This document shows positions 7,457 through 15,447 of a stretch of 17,809 nt of DNA, one piece after another. Source of the DNA: JBLKSS01 sp047607725 (GTDB lineage: Bacteria; Pseudomonadota; Gammaproteobacteria; Enterobacterales; Enterobacteriaceae). The position numbers and the translations under genes are program-made. Every line of letters begins with the position of its first letter. Position 1 is the stretch's first letter. Under the pieces are notes generated by a model, which saw only the letters and a list, made by a program, of their open reading frames with translations, did not search any database and was not told the origin of the DNA. The stretch lies in NCBI RefSeq assembly GCF_047607725.1, contig NZ_JBLKSS010000080.1, positions 1-17,809 on the forward strand. Direction: 5' to 3'.

Positions 7457-8671
7457 TTAATCGATTTCGCCCATCATTTTGACCAGCGGGCTTCCCGATC
7501 CCGGCAGCGTGGCGGCGGCATGGTGTGATTCCGGCGCACTATAGCGCCAGATTTCCCGGATCAGCAGCCGGGCTGGCCCCAGCGTGACGCTTTGTTGCTC
7601 AACACCGTGAGCAGTTTCACCTCCAGGTGAATATGTACGGTACTGGACAGCGTTGCCGTTCCACCCGTCTCGAGCAGCGTGATATCACAGCGGGAACGGG
7701 GGCCATAGTGCACAATAGGCCAGCTCAGCGTGGCGTCGATATTGACGCCGTCCCCCGGACTCACCTCAAAGTTTACCGTCGGCTTCGCCAACTGTAACCA
7801 TAGCCCTTGATAACATATGCGGTCGGGCTGGCCGCCATCGAATTGCGACAGGATGCGCTACCCCAGCGCCTGAACGATACCCGCGGGATTTAGCAAACGG
7901 GTAACGGCCAATAAACCCAGCGCATCGTCACAGCTTGGGGCGGGCCTGGCGCCGCCGGCGCCTTGCCAGGCGCTGTGCCACGCCCGCACGCCCTTTTGCA
8001 CCCACAGCCGCAACTCATGCTCCGCCGGGTGGATGACAAGCGCCATACCCTCGTCCCAAGCCCGGTCGAAACCGGGATCCACCGCCCATTTGCCGCGCAT
8101 GACCGGATGTTTTACCGGCAGCGGGAAACCGCGGCGCTTGTCAAGGCGACGCTTTTCATCCGGCTCGATTTCCCGCGCTAAGGTGGCGGTCACCGCGGTA
8201 ATTTCATCCGGTAGGCCGGCGGTGGCGGTAATCTTCGCGTCCGGCAAACGGTCGATGAAGGCTAGAATACTGTCCCGCTGCTGGCGGAAAGCCTGGCCGA
8301 CCGACGTCGGCAGCGTGGCCAACGGCGTCTCAAGCGCCGGCAAACGGCCGCTAACATAGGCTTTAAGCACCAAGCGGGTCAGCGCCGCCGGCGTCATGTC
8401 GGCGGTGGCTTTGATCGTGCAGGGGAAGCCTTGAACAAACAGCGTCCCGATATCGCTCGCCGCTGGCTGGATGCCCAGACGCTGATAGAGGAGGCCCTTT
8501 TGTCGATACAGCGAACGGAATAAGTCTCCCCCCGACGCGATAAGCCAGGCGGTCTCGGTTCAAGCTGCCGCGCGTGATACGGCTCGCCAACGTATCCAGC
8601 CATGCCGCCTTATCCAGCAGGGCATAGGTGGCAGTGCGCAGAACAAAACCGGCGCGGGAGACAGGTTCCAT
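7457..8671 (-). pseudogene. Decayed unrecognised gene next to a type III chaperone (candidate secreted effector)
   Basis: Three minus-strand segments join into one protein of about 404 residues. It starts at ATG 8671 (SD GAGGTG, five bases upstream) with EPVSRAGFVLRTATYALLD. Removing one G from the G6 run at 8528-8533 continues it as DLFRSLYRQKGLLYQRLG and on to GIVQALG. An amber TAG (7858-7860) interrupts a frame that otherwise stays open (RILSQFDGGQPDRICYQG onward). A further shift near 7605-7618 leads into VEQQSVTLGPARLLIREIW and the end MMGEID at 7457. I recognise no domain, signal peptide or membrane segment. Its place directly after a CesT-type chaperone is what one sees for type III effectors, hence the suggestion; that is inference from context only. 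The reconstruction rests on the amino-acid-like quality of the joined frames. Confidence 0.5.
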
Positions 8672-9121
8672 ACTCACCTCGGTGCAAAGTGGTTTGCCGG
8701 CCGCGGGGCGCCCGCCCTGAGCGCCAAGGTGGCAAGCGATATCGGGCAAGGTTTTTAGCCAGTAATGGGATTGGTCGATTAGATTCTCGATGTTTTCCAG
8801 CGCGCTTTGTACGCTGTTGTACGCCAGATCCATAAGGAAAAACAGGATAATACGCTGGCCGCCCACATCATAACCAAACCAACAGCGGTGCGTGGCAATA
8901 CCAAATAGCTGTACCTGTAGCAAAGAGGCGAAAAACTCCCCCGACAATTCACCGGTGATTGCCATAACCGGCGAGAAAATATAGACGCAGCCATTATGGT
9001 GCTCCAACGTCACCCGGATATTTTTATCGAATTCCAACGTGCAACCCCCGCTGTCTATCGCTTCGTCAAGGTTTAAATGGGTTTCCACAGAAAGCACCTG
9101 TAATAATTGTTCAAACGTCAT
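8672..9121 (-). CDS. CesT-family type III secretion chaperone
   Basis: A roughly 150-residue protein of the Tir-chaperone (CesT) type: small dimeric cytosolic chaperones that keep an effector or translocator partly unfolded and bring it to the type III secretion machine. The family layout is clear: an amphipathic N-terminal helix (FEQLLQVLSVETHLNLDEA), a strand pair with the acidic LEFDKNIRVTLEHH, a helix with the typical LLQVQLFGIATH, the strand WFGYDVGGQRIILFFLMDL and a C-terminal helix (SVQSALENIENLIDQSHYW). ATG 9121 is preferred, with AAAGGG about eight bases upstream; GTG at 9130 is an alternative. No stop occurs in frame before the next gene, so as it stands the frame runs on to 8363. 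A +1 frame ends with TGA at the AGGTGAGTATG junction, so the original stop may have been lost by a frameshift after about residue 130. Confidence 0.8.
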
Positions 9122-9130
9122 CACTATCAC

Positions 9131-9450
9131 CCTTTATTTAGCAGCGGACACGGGCATCCCGCGTCCAAATCGGTTGAAAAACAGGTAATATTCCGTTTTT
9201 ATGCTGACGCGTTGTTTTATTTCCTGCGGTTCCTTCCGGGCGCACTGTAGTTATCTTGCTCCGGCCTGCATCGGCTCCGCTCAAGGAACCCACCCACCGA
9301 AGACCGTCTATTAACTATAAAGTAAATGCCCGGGGATGAAGGTAGCGCCGGCATAAATCAGGCTAATGTAAGTTGTCCTGCGAGTGAATCCACCCGGCAC
9401 GCCGCGATAACAGACTGATTAAAATAAATTCGTGGGGAAAACATGGCCCG
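9131..9450. other. Intergenic, no gene seen
   Basis: This stretch separates the chaperone gene from the upstream ORF. It probably contains the promoter for the chaperone, but no clear -35/-10 pair or operator was identified, and no protein-like frame is present on either strand. Confidence 0.4.
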
Positions 9451-9470
9451 ATTACCTCGGAGGAGGTAAT
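9451..9470. repeat. Perfect 8-bp inverted repeat at the end of the 9452-9958 ORF
   Basis: ATTACCTC and GAGGTAAT are separated by four bases and overlap the stop codon of the ORF. There is no T run directly after it on the minus strand, so it is at best a weak terminator or a protein-binding palindrome. Confidence 0.45.
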
Positions 9471-9958
9471 TCGGGTCCCTCTTTGCTTTTAAGCACCCCA
9501 TCCGGGCGTGCCGAACGGATATAATCAGTACAGCGAGAAGCTAGGCGACCGGGATAGGGTTCATGCCGATGAGGAAACTGTAACGCGCGCCCTATTTTCA
9601 GGTAGGGCTCAGGTTTTATCTTCTCATCGTGGACCCGTTTATCGCGCTGTCGTTTCACTGCGACCTCATGGCTGTCGGCATAGGGTTCAGGTAAAGTCAA
9701 TGTGAGCGTTCTACCGGCAAATTTAGATTCAACCATTTTTGCCACGCCACCCGCGGGCGCCACTTTGATTAATGTCTCAGCCAGGGATGTCTCAAATTGA
9801 ATTGACGGTTTCTCGTTATTCTCTATTAGGCGAACAAACGTAACAAAAGTGTTTATGTTCAGCAAGATACTGTCAGATGAAGTCACCCCTGACAGGGCTT
9901 CGGCCATGCCTGAGTGTAAAGCGCTCATCGATGGAACATATTCATGGTTTATGTCCAT
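9452..9958 (-). CDS. Unrecognised ORF upstream of the type III chaperone
   Basis: A 168-codon minus-strand frame with a convincing start: ATG 9958 with AAGG about seven bases upstream. The first 85 residues are protein-like and rich in Ser/Thr/Asn (SMSALHSGMAEALSGVTSSD, SIQFETSLAETLIKVAPAGG), a composition compatible with type III secretion signals but not diagnostic. Residues after about 100 are very basic and Pro/Arg-rich, which may mean that a frameshift has put the C-terminal half out of its native frame. I recognise no family. It shares orientation with the chaperone and the decayed cargo-like gene downstream and may belong to the same acquired block. A perfect 8-bp hairpin (9451-9470) overlaps its stop codon. 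Confidence 0.45.
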   Translation of the reverse strand: MDINHEYVPSMSALHSGMAEALSGVTSSDSILLNINTFVTFVRLIENNEKPSIQFETSLAETLIKVAPAGGVAKMVESKFAGRTLTLTLPEPYADSHEVAVKRQRDKRVHDEKIKPEPYLKIGRALQFPHRHEPYPGRLASRCTDYIRSARPDGVLKSKEGPELPPPR

Positions 9959-10673
9959 TGCTTACCTTGGCTTATTCATTTTGACGCTTACTGTCGCTGA
10001 TTAATTAATTACGCGTTATCCGGTCAACGCCGTATTACACGCCAATCCATGGGATAAACTCTGGACCTTCGCCGACACAAGGTGGGGTAATTCAATAAAT
10101 TTCCGGCGCTCGCCCGCATCATGCAGTGCGGCCTGGACGACGGACGTAATGTTATTTCATCCTTTCACCTATGCCGTTAGCGTTATTGTCGCTTACTCAA
10201 TTAATCTGCTGTTATTTGTGCCTAGCGCCCGTCCGAGGTGATCCCCTTCGCCTCGGCATCCTTGCGACGATAGGGCTGACCGAGAACGGGAAGCGGTATA
10301 GGAGGCGGTACTGGAAGCCGAACGGGGAAAGACGGTGGCCAAGGCCGAGAGTCGGTACACGGATGCTTTGCCGCTCGATGTGGTGTCTGTGTCGTACGAC
10401 ATGAAAACCAGACACGGGATCACTGCTGCGCCGCAGGACGCGAGTCAAACTTTCAGCCATTAACGAAGATGAGTTATCATGACGAAAGATCAGCGTGATA
10501 TCCGCCTTGCGCCCCACAGTCGATACGTGCCCTCGCCACTTGGCCTGGCGCAATCGGGGAGGCGCAATTATCTCTACATCAGCACCACGCGACAGGGAAC
10601 CCCGTGTACATACTGAACGTCTTAAACATGACCTATGAAGGAAGCCACTACCCTAAAAGGAGGGGACCACGCC
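9959..10673. other. Region upstream of sbcB with small coding remnants
   Basis: No intact gene. On the plus strand, 10302-10463 is an open frame of 53 codons following an in-frame TAG (10299-10301), with a protein-like sequence (VLEAERGKTVAKAESRYTDA, LDVVSVSYDMKTRHGITAAP). Shortly after it, 10479-10616 encodes a 45-residue peptide starting MTKDQRDIRLAPHSRYVPSP. Both could be remnants of a gene or small operon that I cannot identify. The rest, 9959-10290, shows nothing I can support. The promoter of sbcB should lie near 10560-10650 but is not obvious. Confidence 0.3.
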
Positions 10674-12095
10674 ATGGCTAACCCGTTAGCGCAGCCCACA
10701 TTTCTGGTCCTCGATTATGAAACATTCGGTAAACATCCCGCCCTAGACCGTCCGGCGCAGTTCGCGGGTATTCGCGCCGACAGCCAGTTCGAGACCCTAG
10801 GCGAGCCGGAAGTCTTTTTTTGCCGCCCGGCCGACGATTATCTACCGGAGCCGGAGGCGGTGCTCATCACCGAGATCACGCCCCAACAGGCGTTACGTGA
10901 CGGCGTCACCGAAGCCGAATTCGCCCGCCGCATCCACCAATTATTCAGCGTGCCCGGTACTTGCATATTGGGTTACAACAATGTGCGCTTCGATGATGAA
11001 GTCAGCCGCAACCTGTTTTACCGCAACTTTTACGATCCTTACGGCTGGAGCTGGCAGCAGGGTAATTCCCGCTGGGACCTGCTGGATGTCGTGCGCGCCT
11101 GCTACGCCCTGCGTCCCGACGGCATTGAATGGCCGTCGAATGACGAGGGGCTGCCCAGCTTTCGGCTAGAGCATTTGACCCGCGCCAACGGTATTGAACA
11201 TGCCAATGCCCATGACGCCATGGCCGATGTCTACGCGACCTTGGCGATGGCCAAATTGATGCGTAAGGCGCAGCCGAAGCTGTTTGATTATCTTTACCGC
11301 CACCGCGGCAAGCATCAGTTGAAGACGCTGGTGGACATTGCAACAATGAAACCGCTGGTCCATGTTTCTGGTATGTTCGGCGCCGCCCGGGGCAATACCG
11401 CCTGGATTGCGCCCCTGGCCTGGCATCCCGATAACCCCAACGCGCTCATCGTCTGCGATCTCAGCGGCGATATGCAGGTCCTGGAGGATCTGGACAGCGA
11501 TGCGCTGCGCACCCGGCTGTACACGCGGCGCGGCGCGCTGGGGGAAGATGCCGCGGTACCGCTGAAACTGGTACATCTCAATAAATGCCCGGTGCTGGCG
11601 CCCGCCAACACCCTGCGGCCGATGGATGCCGAACGGCTTGGCATCCATCGCCAGCGTTGTCTAGATAACCTCACCTGGCTGCGGCGCCGGCCGGAAGTCA
11701 GGGAAAAAGTGCTGGCGCTGTTTGCCGAAAGCGCGCCCTTTACCCCTTTGGACGACGTGGATGCGCAGTTATATGACGGTTTTTTTAGCGATGCCGATCG
11801 CGCCGCGATGAATATTATCCAAGCCACCGCCCCGGAAAATCTGCCGGCGCTGGATATCAGCTTTGTCGACTCGCGCCTGAAGCCGCTGCTGTTTCGCTAC
11901 CGCGCGCGTAATTTCCCCCACACGCTGGATCACGATGAGCAGTTACGCTGGCTGGAGCACCGCAAAACCCGCTTTACCGAGCCGCGACTGGAGGCCTATG
12001 TACAGCAATTGGAGACGCTGTATCAGGCCCATGAAGGGAATGAGCAAAAAGCGCGGCTGCTGCGCGCGCTATTTGACTATTTGCAAACGTTGTGA
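10674..12095 (+). CDS. sbcB: Exodeoxyribonuclease I
   Basis: A 473-residue enzyme degrading single-stranded DNA 3' to 5', acting in mismatch repair and in trimming recombination intermediates. It aligns along its full length with E. coli ExoI (475 residues). The DEDD exonuclease active site is complete: Asp14 and Glu16 in LDYETFGKHPALDRPAQF, Asp107 in GYNNVRFDDEV, and His180/Asp185 in NAHDAMADVYAT. The SH3-like and C-terminal helical domains follow (MKPLVHVSGMFGA, KLVHLNKCPVLAPANTLRP, GFFSDADRAAM, ALDISFVDSRLKPLLFRYRA). ATG 10674 is chosen because a strong AAGGAGG ends ten bases upstream and the length fits; an in-frame ATG at 10635 would add 13 residues with no homology. The frame is intact, in contrast to much of the surroundings. 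It is convergent with plaP across 45 bp. Confidence 0.97.
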   Translation: MANPLAQPTFLVLDYETFGKHPALDRPAQFAGIRADSQFETLGEPEVFFCRPADDYLPEPEAVLITEITPQQALRDGVTEAEFARRIHQLFSVPGTCILGYNNVRFDDEVSRNLFYRNFYDPYGWSWQQGNSRWDLLDVVRACYALRPDGIEWPSNDEGLPSFRLEHLTRANGIEHANAHDAMADVYATLAMAKLMRKAQPKLFDYLYRHRGKHQLKTLVDIATMKPLVHVSGMFGAARGNTAWIAPLAWHPDNPNALIVCDLSGDMQVLEDLDSDALRTRLYTRRGALGEDAAVPLKLVHLNKCPVLAPANTLRPMDAERLGIHRQRCLDNLTWLRRRPEVREKVLALFAESAPFTPLDDVDAQLYDGFFSDADRAAMNIIQATAPENLPALDISFVDSRLKPLLFRYRARNFPHTLDHDEQLRWLEHRKTRFTEPRLEAYVQQLETLYQAHEGNEQKARLLRALFDYLQTL

Positions 12096-12140
12096 CGGCA
12101 AGGCAGGGGCGAAACGCTACCCCGCCAGTTCTTCACGATA

Positions 12141-13496
12141 TTACGGCACCGCCCGGCGAAAACCGCGCGTCATCAGCAGCAGATACGCCACGCCTGCGGC
12201 GCCCCAACAGAGCCCGAGCATCATGGAGCTGGCCTCCAGGTTGAGCCACAGCAAGCCGACCGTCAGCACGCCGACCAGCGGCAGCAGCAAATAGTGTAGG
12301 TGATCGCGTAACCGGCGGCGGCGCCGCTCCCGCAGCCAGAACTGGGCAATGACCGAAAGGTTGACGAAACTGAACGCCACCAGCGCGCCAAAATTAATCA
12401 GCGCGGTCGCGGTCACCAAGTCAAACGACACCGCCGACAGGGCAATCAGGCCTACCAGCAGCACATTGAGGGCCGGCGTACGCCAGGTGGGATGCACGAA
12501 ACCGAAAAATCGCACCGGAAATACGCCGTCGCGACCCATGACGTACAACAAACGCGACACCCCCGCATGGGAGGCCATACCGGAAGCCAGCACCGTGACG
12601 CAGGAAAAACACAGCACCACCAACTGGAACAGTTTTCCCGCCACATACAGCATAATTTCCGGCTGCGATGCGTCTGGATGCTGAAAGCGCGTGATATCCG
12701 GAAAAAACAGCTGCAAAAAGTAGGAGACGATAATAAAAATCACGCCGCCAACCAGCGCGGTCAGGAAAATCGCCCGAGGGATCACCCGTCCAGCATCCGG
12801 CGTTTCTTCGGACAATAAGCTGATGCCGTCAAATCCCAGGAACGAGAAGCACAGAATCGTGGCGCCGGTAATCATGGAGATAACATGGGCATTATCAGAC
12901 CAAAACGGTGTGATGCTCACTAAGGTGCCGCTGCCTTCCCCCTGCATCACCCCGTGGATCACCAGCCCCAGGAATACCACCATAATCGCCACCTGCAGCA
13001 CCACAATCAGGCTGTTGAAATGGGCGACCAAACGGATGCCGCGTAAATTGAACAGCGTCATCATCGCCACCAGCCCGGCGACGAAAATCCAGGCCGGCAC
13101 CGACGGGAACAGCGCCTGCAGGTAAATTTTCGCCAACAGGATGTTGATCATCGGCATGAAGAGATAATCCAGCAGCGACGACCAGCCCACCATAAAACCC
13201 ACGCCAGGGCTGATGGCTTTCTGGGCATAGGTATACGCCGACCCGGCCGAGGGGAAGCGGCGGACCAGTTTACCATAGCTGAGCGCGGTAAAGAGAACGG
13301 CGCAAAGCGCCACCGCATAGGCGGTGGCCACATGCCCATCGGTCAGGCCCGAGACAATGCCGAAGGTATCGAACAACGTCATCGGCTGCAGGTAGGCCAG
13401 GCCTATCATCACGACCTGAAACAGGGTCAGGGTTTTTCTCAACGTAGCGCGTTCGCCGGGCGCCTGCCCTGCCACAACTTTCTGCCCCATACTCAT
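12141..13496 (-). CDS. plaP: Putrescine importer PlaP (YeeF)
   Basis: A 451-residue APC-superfamily permease, full length compared with E. coli PlaP (452), which takes up putrescine using the proton gradient and in E. coli supports surface motility. Conserved stretches include QPMTLFDTFGIVSGLTDGH, TALSYGKLVRRFPSAGSAYT, GFMVGWSSLLDYLFMPMIN, ITGATILCFSFLGFDGISLL and ATALINFGALVAFSFVNLSV, spread over the expected 12 transmembrane helices. ATG 13496 has GAGGA six bases upstream; a second ATG at codon 3 is also possible. Upstream on the same strand is the puuA-like pseudogene, separated by 166 bp that hold a strong hairpin, so plaP probably has its own promoter in that gap. The reading frame is intact. 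Confidence 0.96.
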   Translation of the reverse strand: MSMGQKVVAGQAPGERATLRKTLTLFQVVMIGLAYLQPMTLFDTFGIVSGLTDGHVATAYAVALCAVLFTALSYGKLVRRFPSAGSAYTYAQKAISPGVGFMVGWSSLLDYLFMPMINILLAKIYLQALFPSVPAWIFVAGLVAMMTLFNLRGIRLVAHFNSLIVVLQVAIMVVFLGLVIHGVMQGEGSGTLVSITPFWSDNAHVISMITGATILCFSFLGFDGISLLSEETPDAGRVIPRAIFLTALVGGVIFIIVSYFLQLFFPDITRFQHPDASQPEIMLYVAGKLFQLVVLCFSCVTVLASGMASHAGVSRLLYVMGRDGVFPVRFFGFVHPTWRTPALNVLLVGLIALSAVSFDLVTATALINFGALVAFSFVNLSVIAQFWLRERRRRRLRDHLHYLLLPLVGVLTVGLLWLNLEASSMMLGLCWGAAGVAYLLLMTRGFRRAVP

Positions 13497-13504
13497 TTAC
13501 GTCC

Positions 13505-13556
13505 TCATGCACGCGCGAGGGTGCCTCCTCGGGTGACGGTCATGTCGCGCGCGTGC
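13505..13556 (-). promoter_or_regulatory. plaP leader with a possible 12-codon upstream ORF and hairpin
   Basis: On the minus strand an ATG at 13543 opens MTVTRGGTLARA and stops at TGA 13505-13507, which overlaps the GAGGA ribosome-binding site of plaP. A GC-rich inverted repeat (GCACGCGCGA at 13509-13518 against 13545-13556, with a 2-base bulge) spans the same stretch. The small ORF has no Shine-Dalgarno of its own, so its translation is uncertain. Confidence 0.3.
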
Positions 13557-13580
13557 AACATTTGCGCGTAACAGCGATGA

Positions 13581-13613
13581 AACAACCGGCGCCGAAAGGC
13601 GCCGGTTGTTTTT
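13581..13613. terminator. Strong intrinsic terminator-like hairpin between puuA and plaP
   Basis: A perfect 13-bp stem (13581-13593 with 13598-13610) with a 4-base loop reads as GAAA on the plus strand. The plus strand also has the better T run (through 13613). On the minus strand, the direction of puuA and plaP, the stem itself ends in TTGTT followed by only one further T. It probably ends puuA transcription and isolates plaP, and could act in both directions. Confidence 0.75.
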
Positions 13614-13662
13614 GCGGGCAGTATTTTGCTACAGCGACGGCAAGATGGCAAGACGCGCGGCG

Positions 13663-14990
13663 TCAGGCGTTGTTCAGCATCCAATCGATTTCGGTAGCCG
13701 TCACCCGTCGCTCGAACTCACTCAATTCGGCGGCTTTGCAGGTATGGAAGAGTCGGCAAAAACGCTCACCGAGCAGGGCCGGCAGGCGAACATCGTCGGC
13801 GAACAATGCCAGGGCTTCGCATTGGCGCAGCGGCAGCGGCGCATTGCCGTCCAGCCCGTGCACAATACCGGCCAGCAGCGCCGCCGCCGCCAGATACGGA
13901 TTGGCGTCCGCCCCGGCGACGCGATATTCCAGGCGATAATTCTCGGCATCGCTACAGGGGATACGCACGGCCACCGTCCTATTGTTAACGCCCCAATTGG
14001 CGCGCAGCGGGACATAGCCGCCCGGCTGAAAGCGGCGGAAGGCGTTGACATTGGGCGCCAGCAGCGCCATGGACTCGGGCAGCAGATCCAGCACCCCGGC
14101 GATAGCGCGCGCCATCAGCGGCGACGGGCGTCCCAGGGGATCCAGTAGACCGTTGTTGCCCGCGGCATCCCACAAACTGAGGTGGATGTGCAGGCCGCTC
14201 CCGGTCCAGGCTTCATAGGGTTTGGCCATGAAGGTGGTGGTCAGGCGGTGCTGCTCCGCCACCCGACGCACCAGCCGTTTCAACTGTAGGCGCCTGATCG
14301 CAGGCTTGTAGTACCTGATCGCTATGGGCGAGGTTAATCTCGAACTGGCCCGGGGCGGACTCCGCCACCGCGCCCTCTGTCGGCAATCCCTGGAGGCGCG
14401 CCAGCCGGGCGATATCGTCAAGCACCGCGCCGCAGTGGTCGAGTCGGTCCAGGGAATAAACCTGACACTGATTTTCACGCTGCCGGCCGTCGGGCAGGCG
14501 GGGTGGCTGCGGCATCTGCGCCCCGTTACGCCGCCGGTCTACCAGATAATACTCCAGCTCCGCCACCACCACCGGAAAGATGCCGCGCGCACAGCTGTTG
14601 CCAGAGGCGGTTGAGCACGTTGCGCGGTTCGACGTCATAGGGCTGGCCGTCGCGGTCGCGCATGGTTAATTGTAATTGCGCGCAGTGCGTGGGATCGGCG
14701 GCGGAGGGTTTAAGGGAGCCTGCGAGGGGCAGGCAAAGCAGGTCAGGTTCGCCGTCCCCGCCGGCCAGGTCTACCGCCGCGACCGTCTTGCCGGTCACGG
14801 TCATGGCATACACCGAAGCGGGGAAATAAAAACCGCGGCGCAGATTGCTCACGCTGGAGAGAGCAACACGTTTACCGCGAAAACTACCGTTAAGATCCGT
14901 CAGCAGGAGATCCACCTGCCGGGTATGAGGATAGCGTTCCAGATACGCCTCAACTTCGCGCTGGAACGCGCTGGTTGACTCACTGTCGGT
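13663..14990 (-). pseudogene. puuA: Gamma-glutamylputrescine synthetase (PuuA-like glutamine synthetase), frameshifted
   Basis: PuuA joins glutamate to putrescine with ATP, the first step of the Puu degradation pathway. Three frames together rebuild a glutamine-synthetase-fold protein close to E. coli PuuA: SAFQREVEAYLERYP, LLLTDLNGSFRGKR, YDVEPRNVLNRLWQQL; then IFPVVVAELEYYLVDRR, VAESAPGQFEINL; then LQLKRLVRRVAEQHRLTTTF, GSGLHIHLSLWD, NRTVAVRIPCSDAENYRLEY, RVAGADANPYLA and the C-terminus EIDWMLNNA. The first frame change is near 14591-14594 (+1 or -2), the second is one extra base near 14289-14290. The original start is not found: an in-frame TAG (15012-15014) lies just upstream of the recognisable N-terminus and no ATG intervenes. 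Each lesion alone would remove active-site regions, so the gene is non-functional if the sequence is right. Confidence 0.88.
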
Positions 14991-15011
14991 CCTGGGTCGA
15001 AAACCGCCGGG

Positions 15012-15447
15012 CTATCTGCCAGATTTTCTATAGGTCACCTCAGAGGCCTGTGGCCGTCGCGCGAACGCGACGCAACAAAAAATCACGCCCCTCATCAACC
15101 ATAGCGGTAAGGCCGCCGACTGGCAAATCTGCGCCGGGCGACGACGCGTCAGGCCATCGGCATCATAGCTGCGTCATAATACATAAAAACTATAAATATC
15201 AATTATTTAATTGAAGTTATCGTTCAAAAAATAGGCGACAAAACACAACAAAGCACGACATTTTTATCAGTAATTTACCGCTCATTTCGACTTGCTGACC
15301 ACGTCAGAATCACCCAAATTTGACTGCCGAACTTTCTACATTTGACGAAGGAAATCTCATACGCTGTACCCAGCATTTCAATACTCCTTGCCTCCAGATA
15401 AGCAGAAACGGTAAGGTGCTACACTCCGTGTCAAAGTCGGTGTAAAT
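15012..15447. other. Intergenic between divergent puuA and rpn pseudogenes
   Basis: The first part is the decayed upstream region of puuA; from about 15170 it becomes AT-rich. It should have contained promoters in both directions, but no clear element is recognisable and no protein-like frame is present. Confidence 0.4.

Noticed and set aside
7169..7528. Plus-strand open frame of 119 codons
   Set aside because: Its second half lies opposite the better-supported C-terminal part of the cargo-like pseudogene, and it has no ribosome-binding site or motif.
10212..10553. Minus-strand open frame of 113 codons upstream of sbcB
   Set aside because: Arg/Ser/His-rich shadow composition; the plus-strand remnants in the same stretch look more protein-like.
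6377..10673. Remnants of sbmC or dacD expected from E. coli gene order
   Set aside because: No stretch resembling the GyrI-like SbmC or the penicillin-binding motifs (SxxK, SGN, KTG) of DacD was found in the frames examined.
13606..14148. Plus-strand open frame of 180 codons
   Set aside because: Antisense to the clearly recognisable PuuA C-terminal coding sequence; Gln/Arg/His-rich as expected of a shadow.
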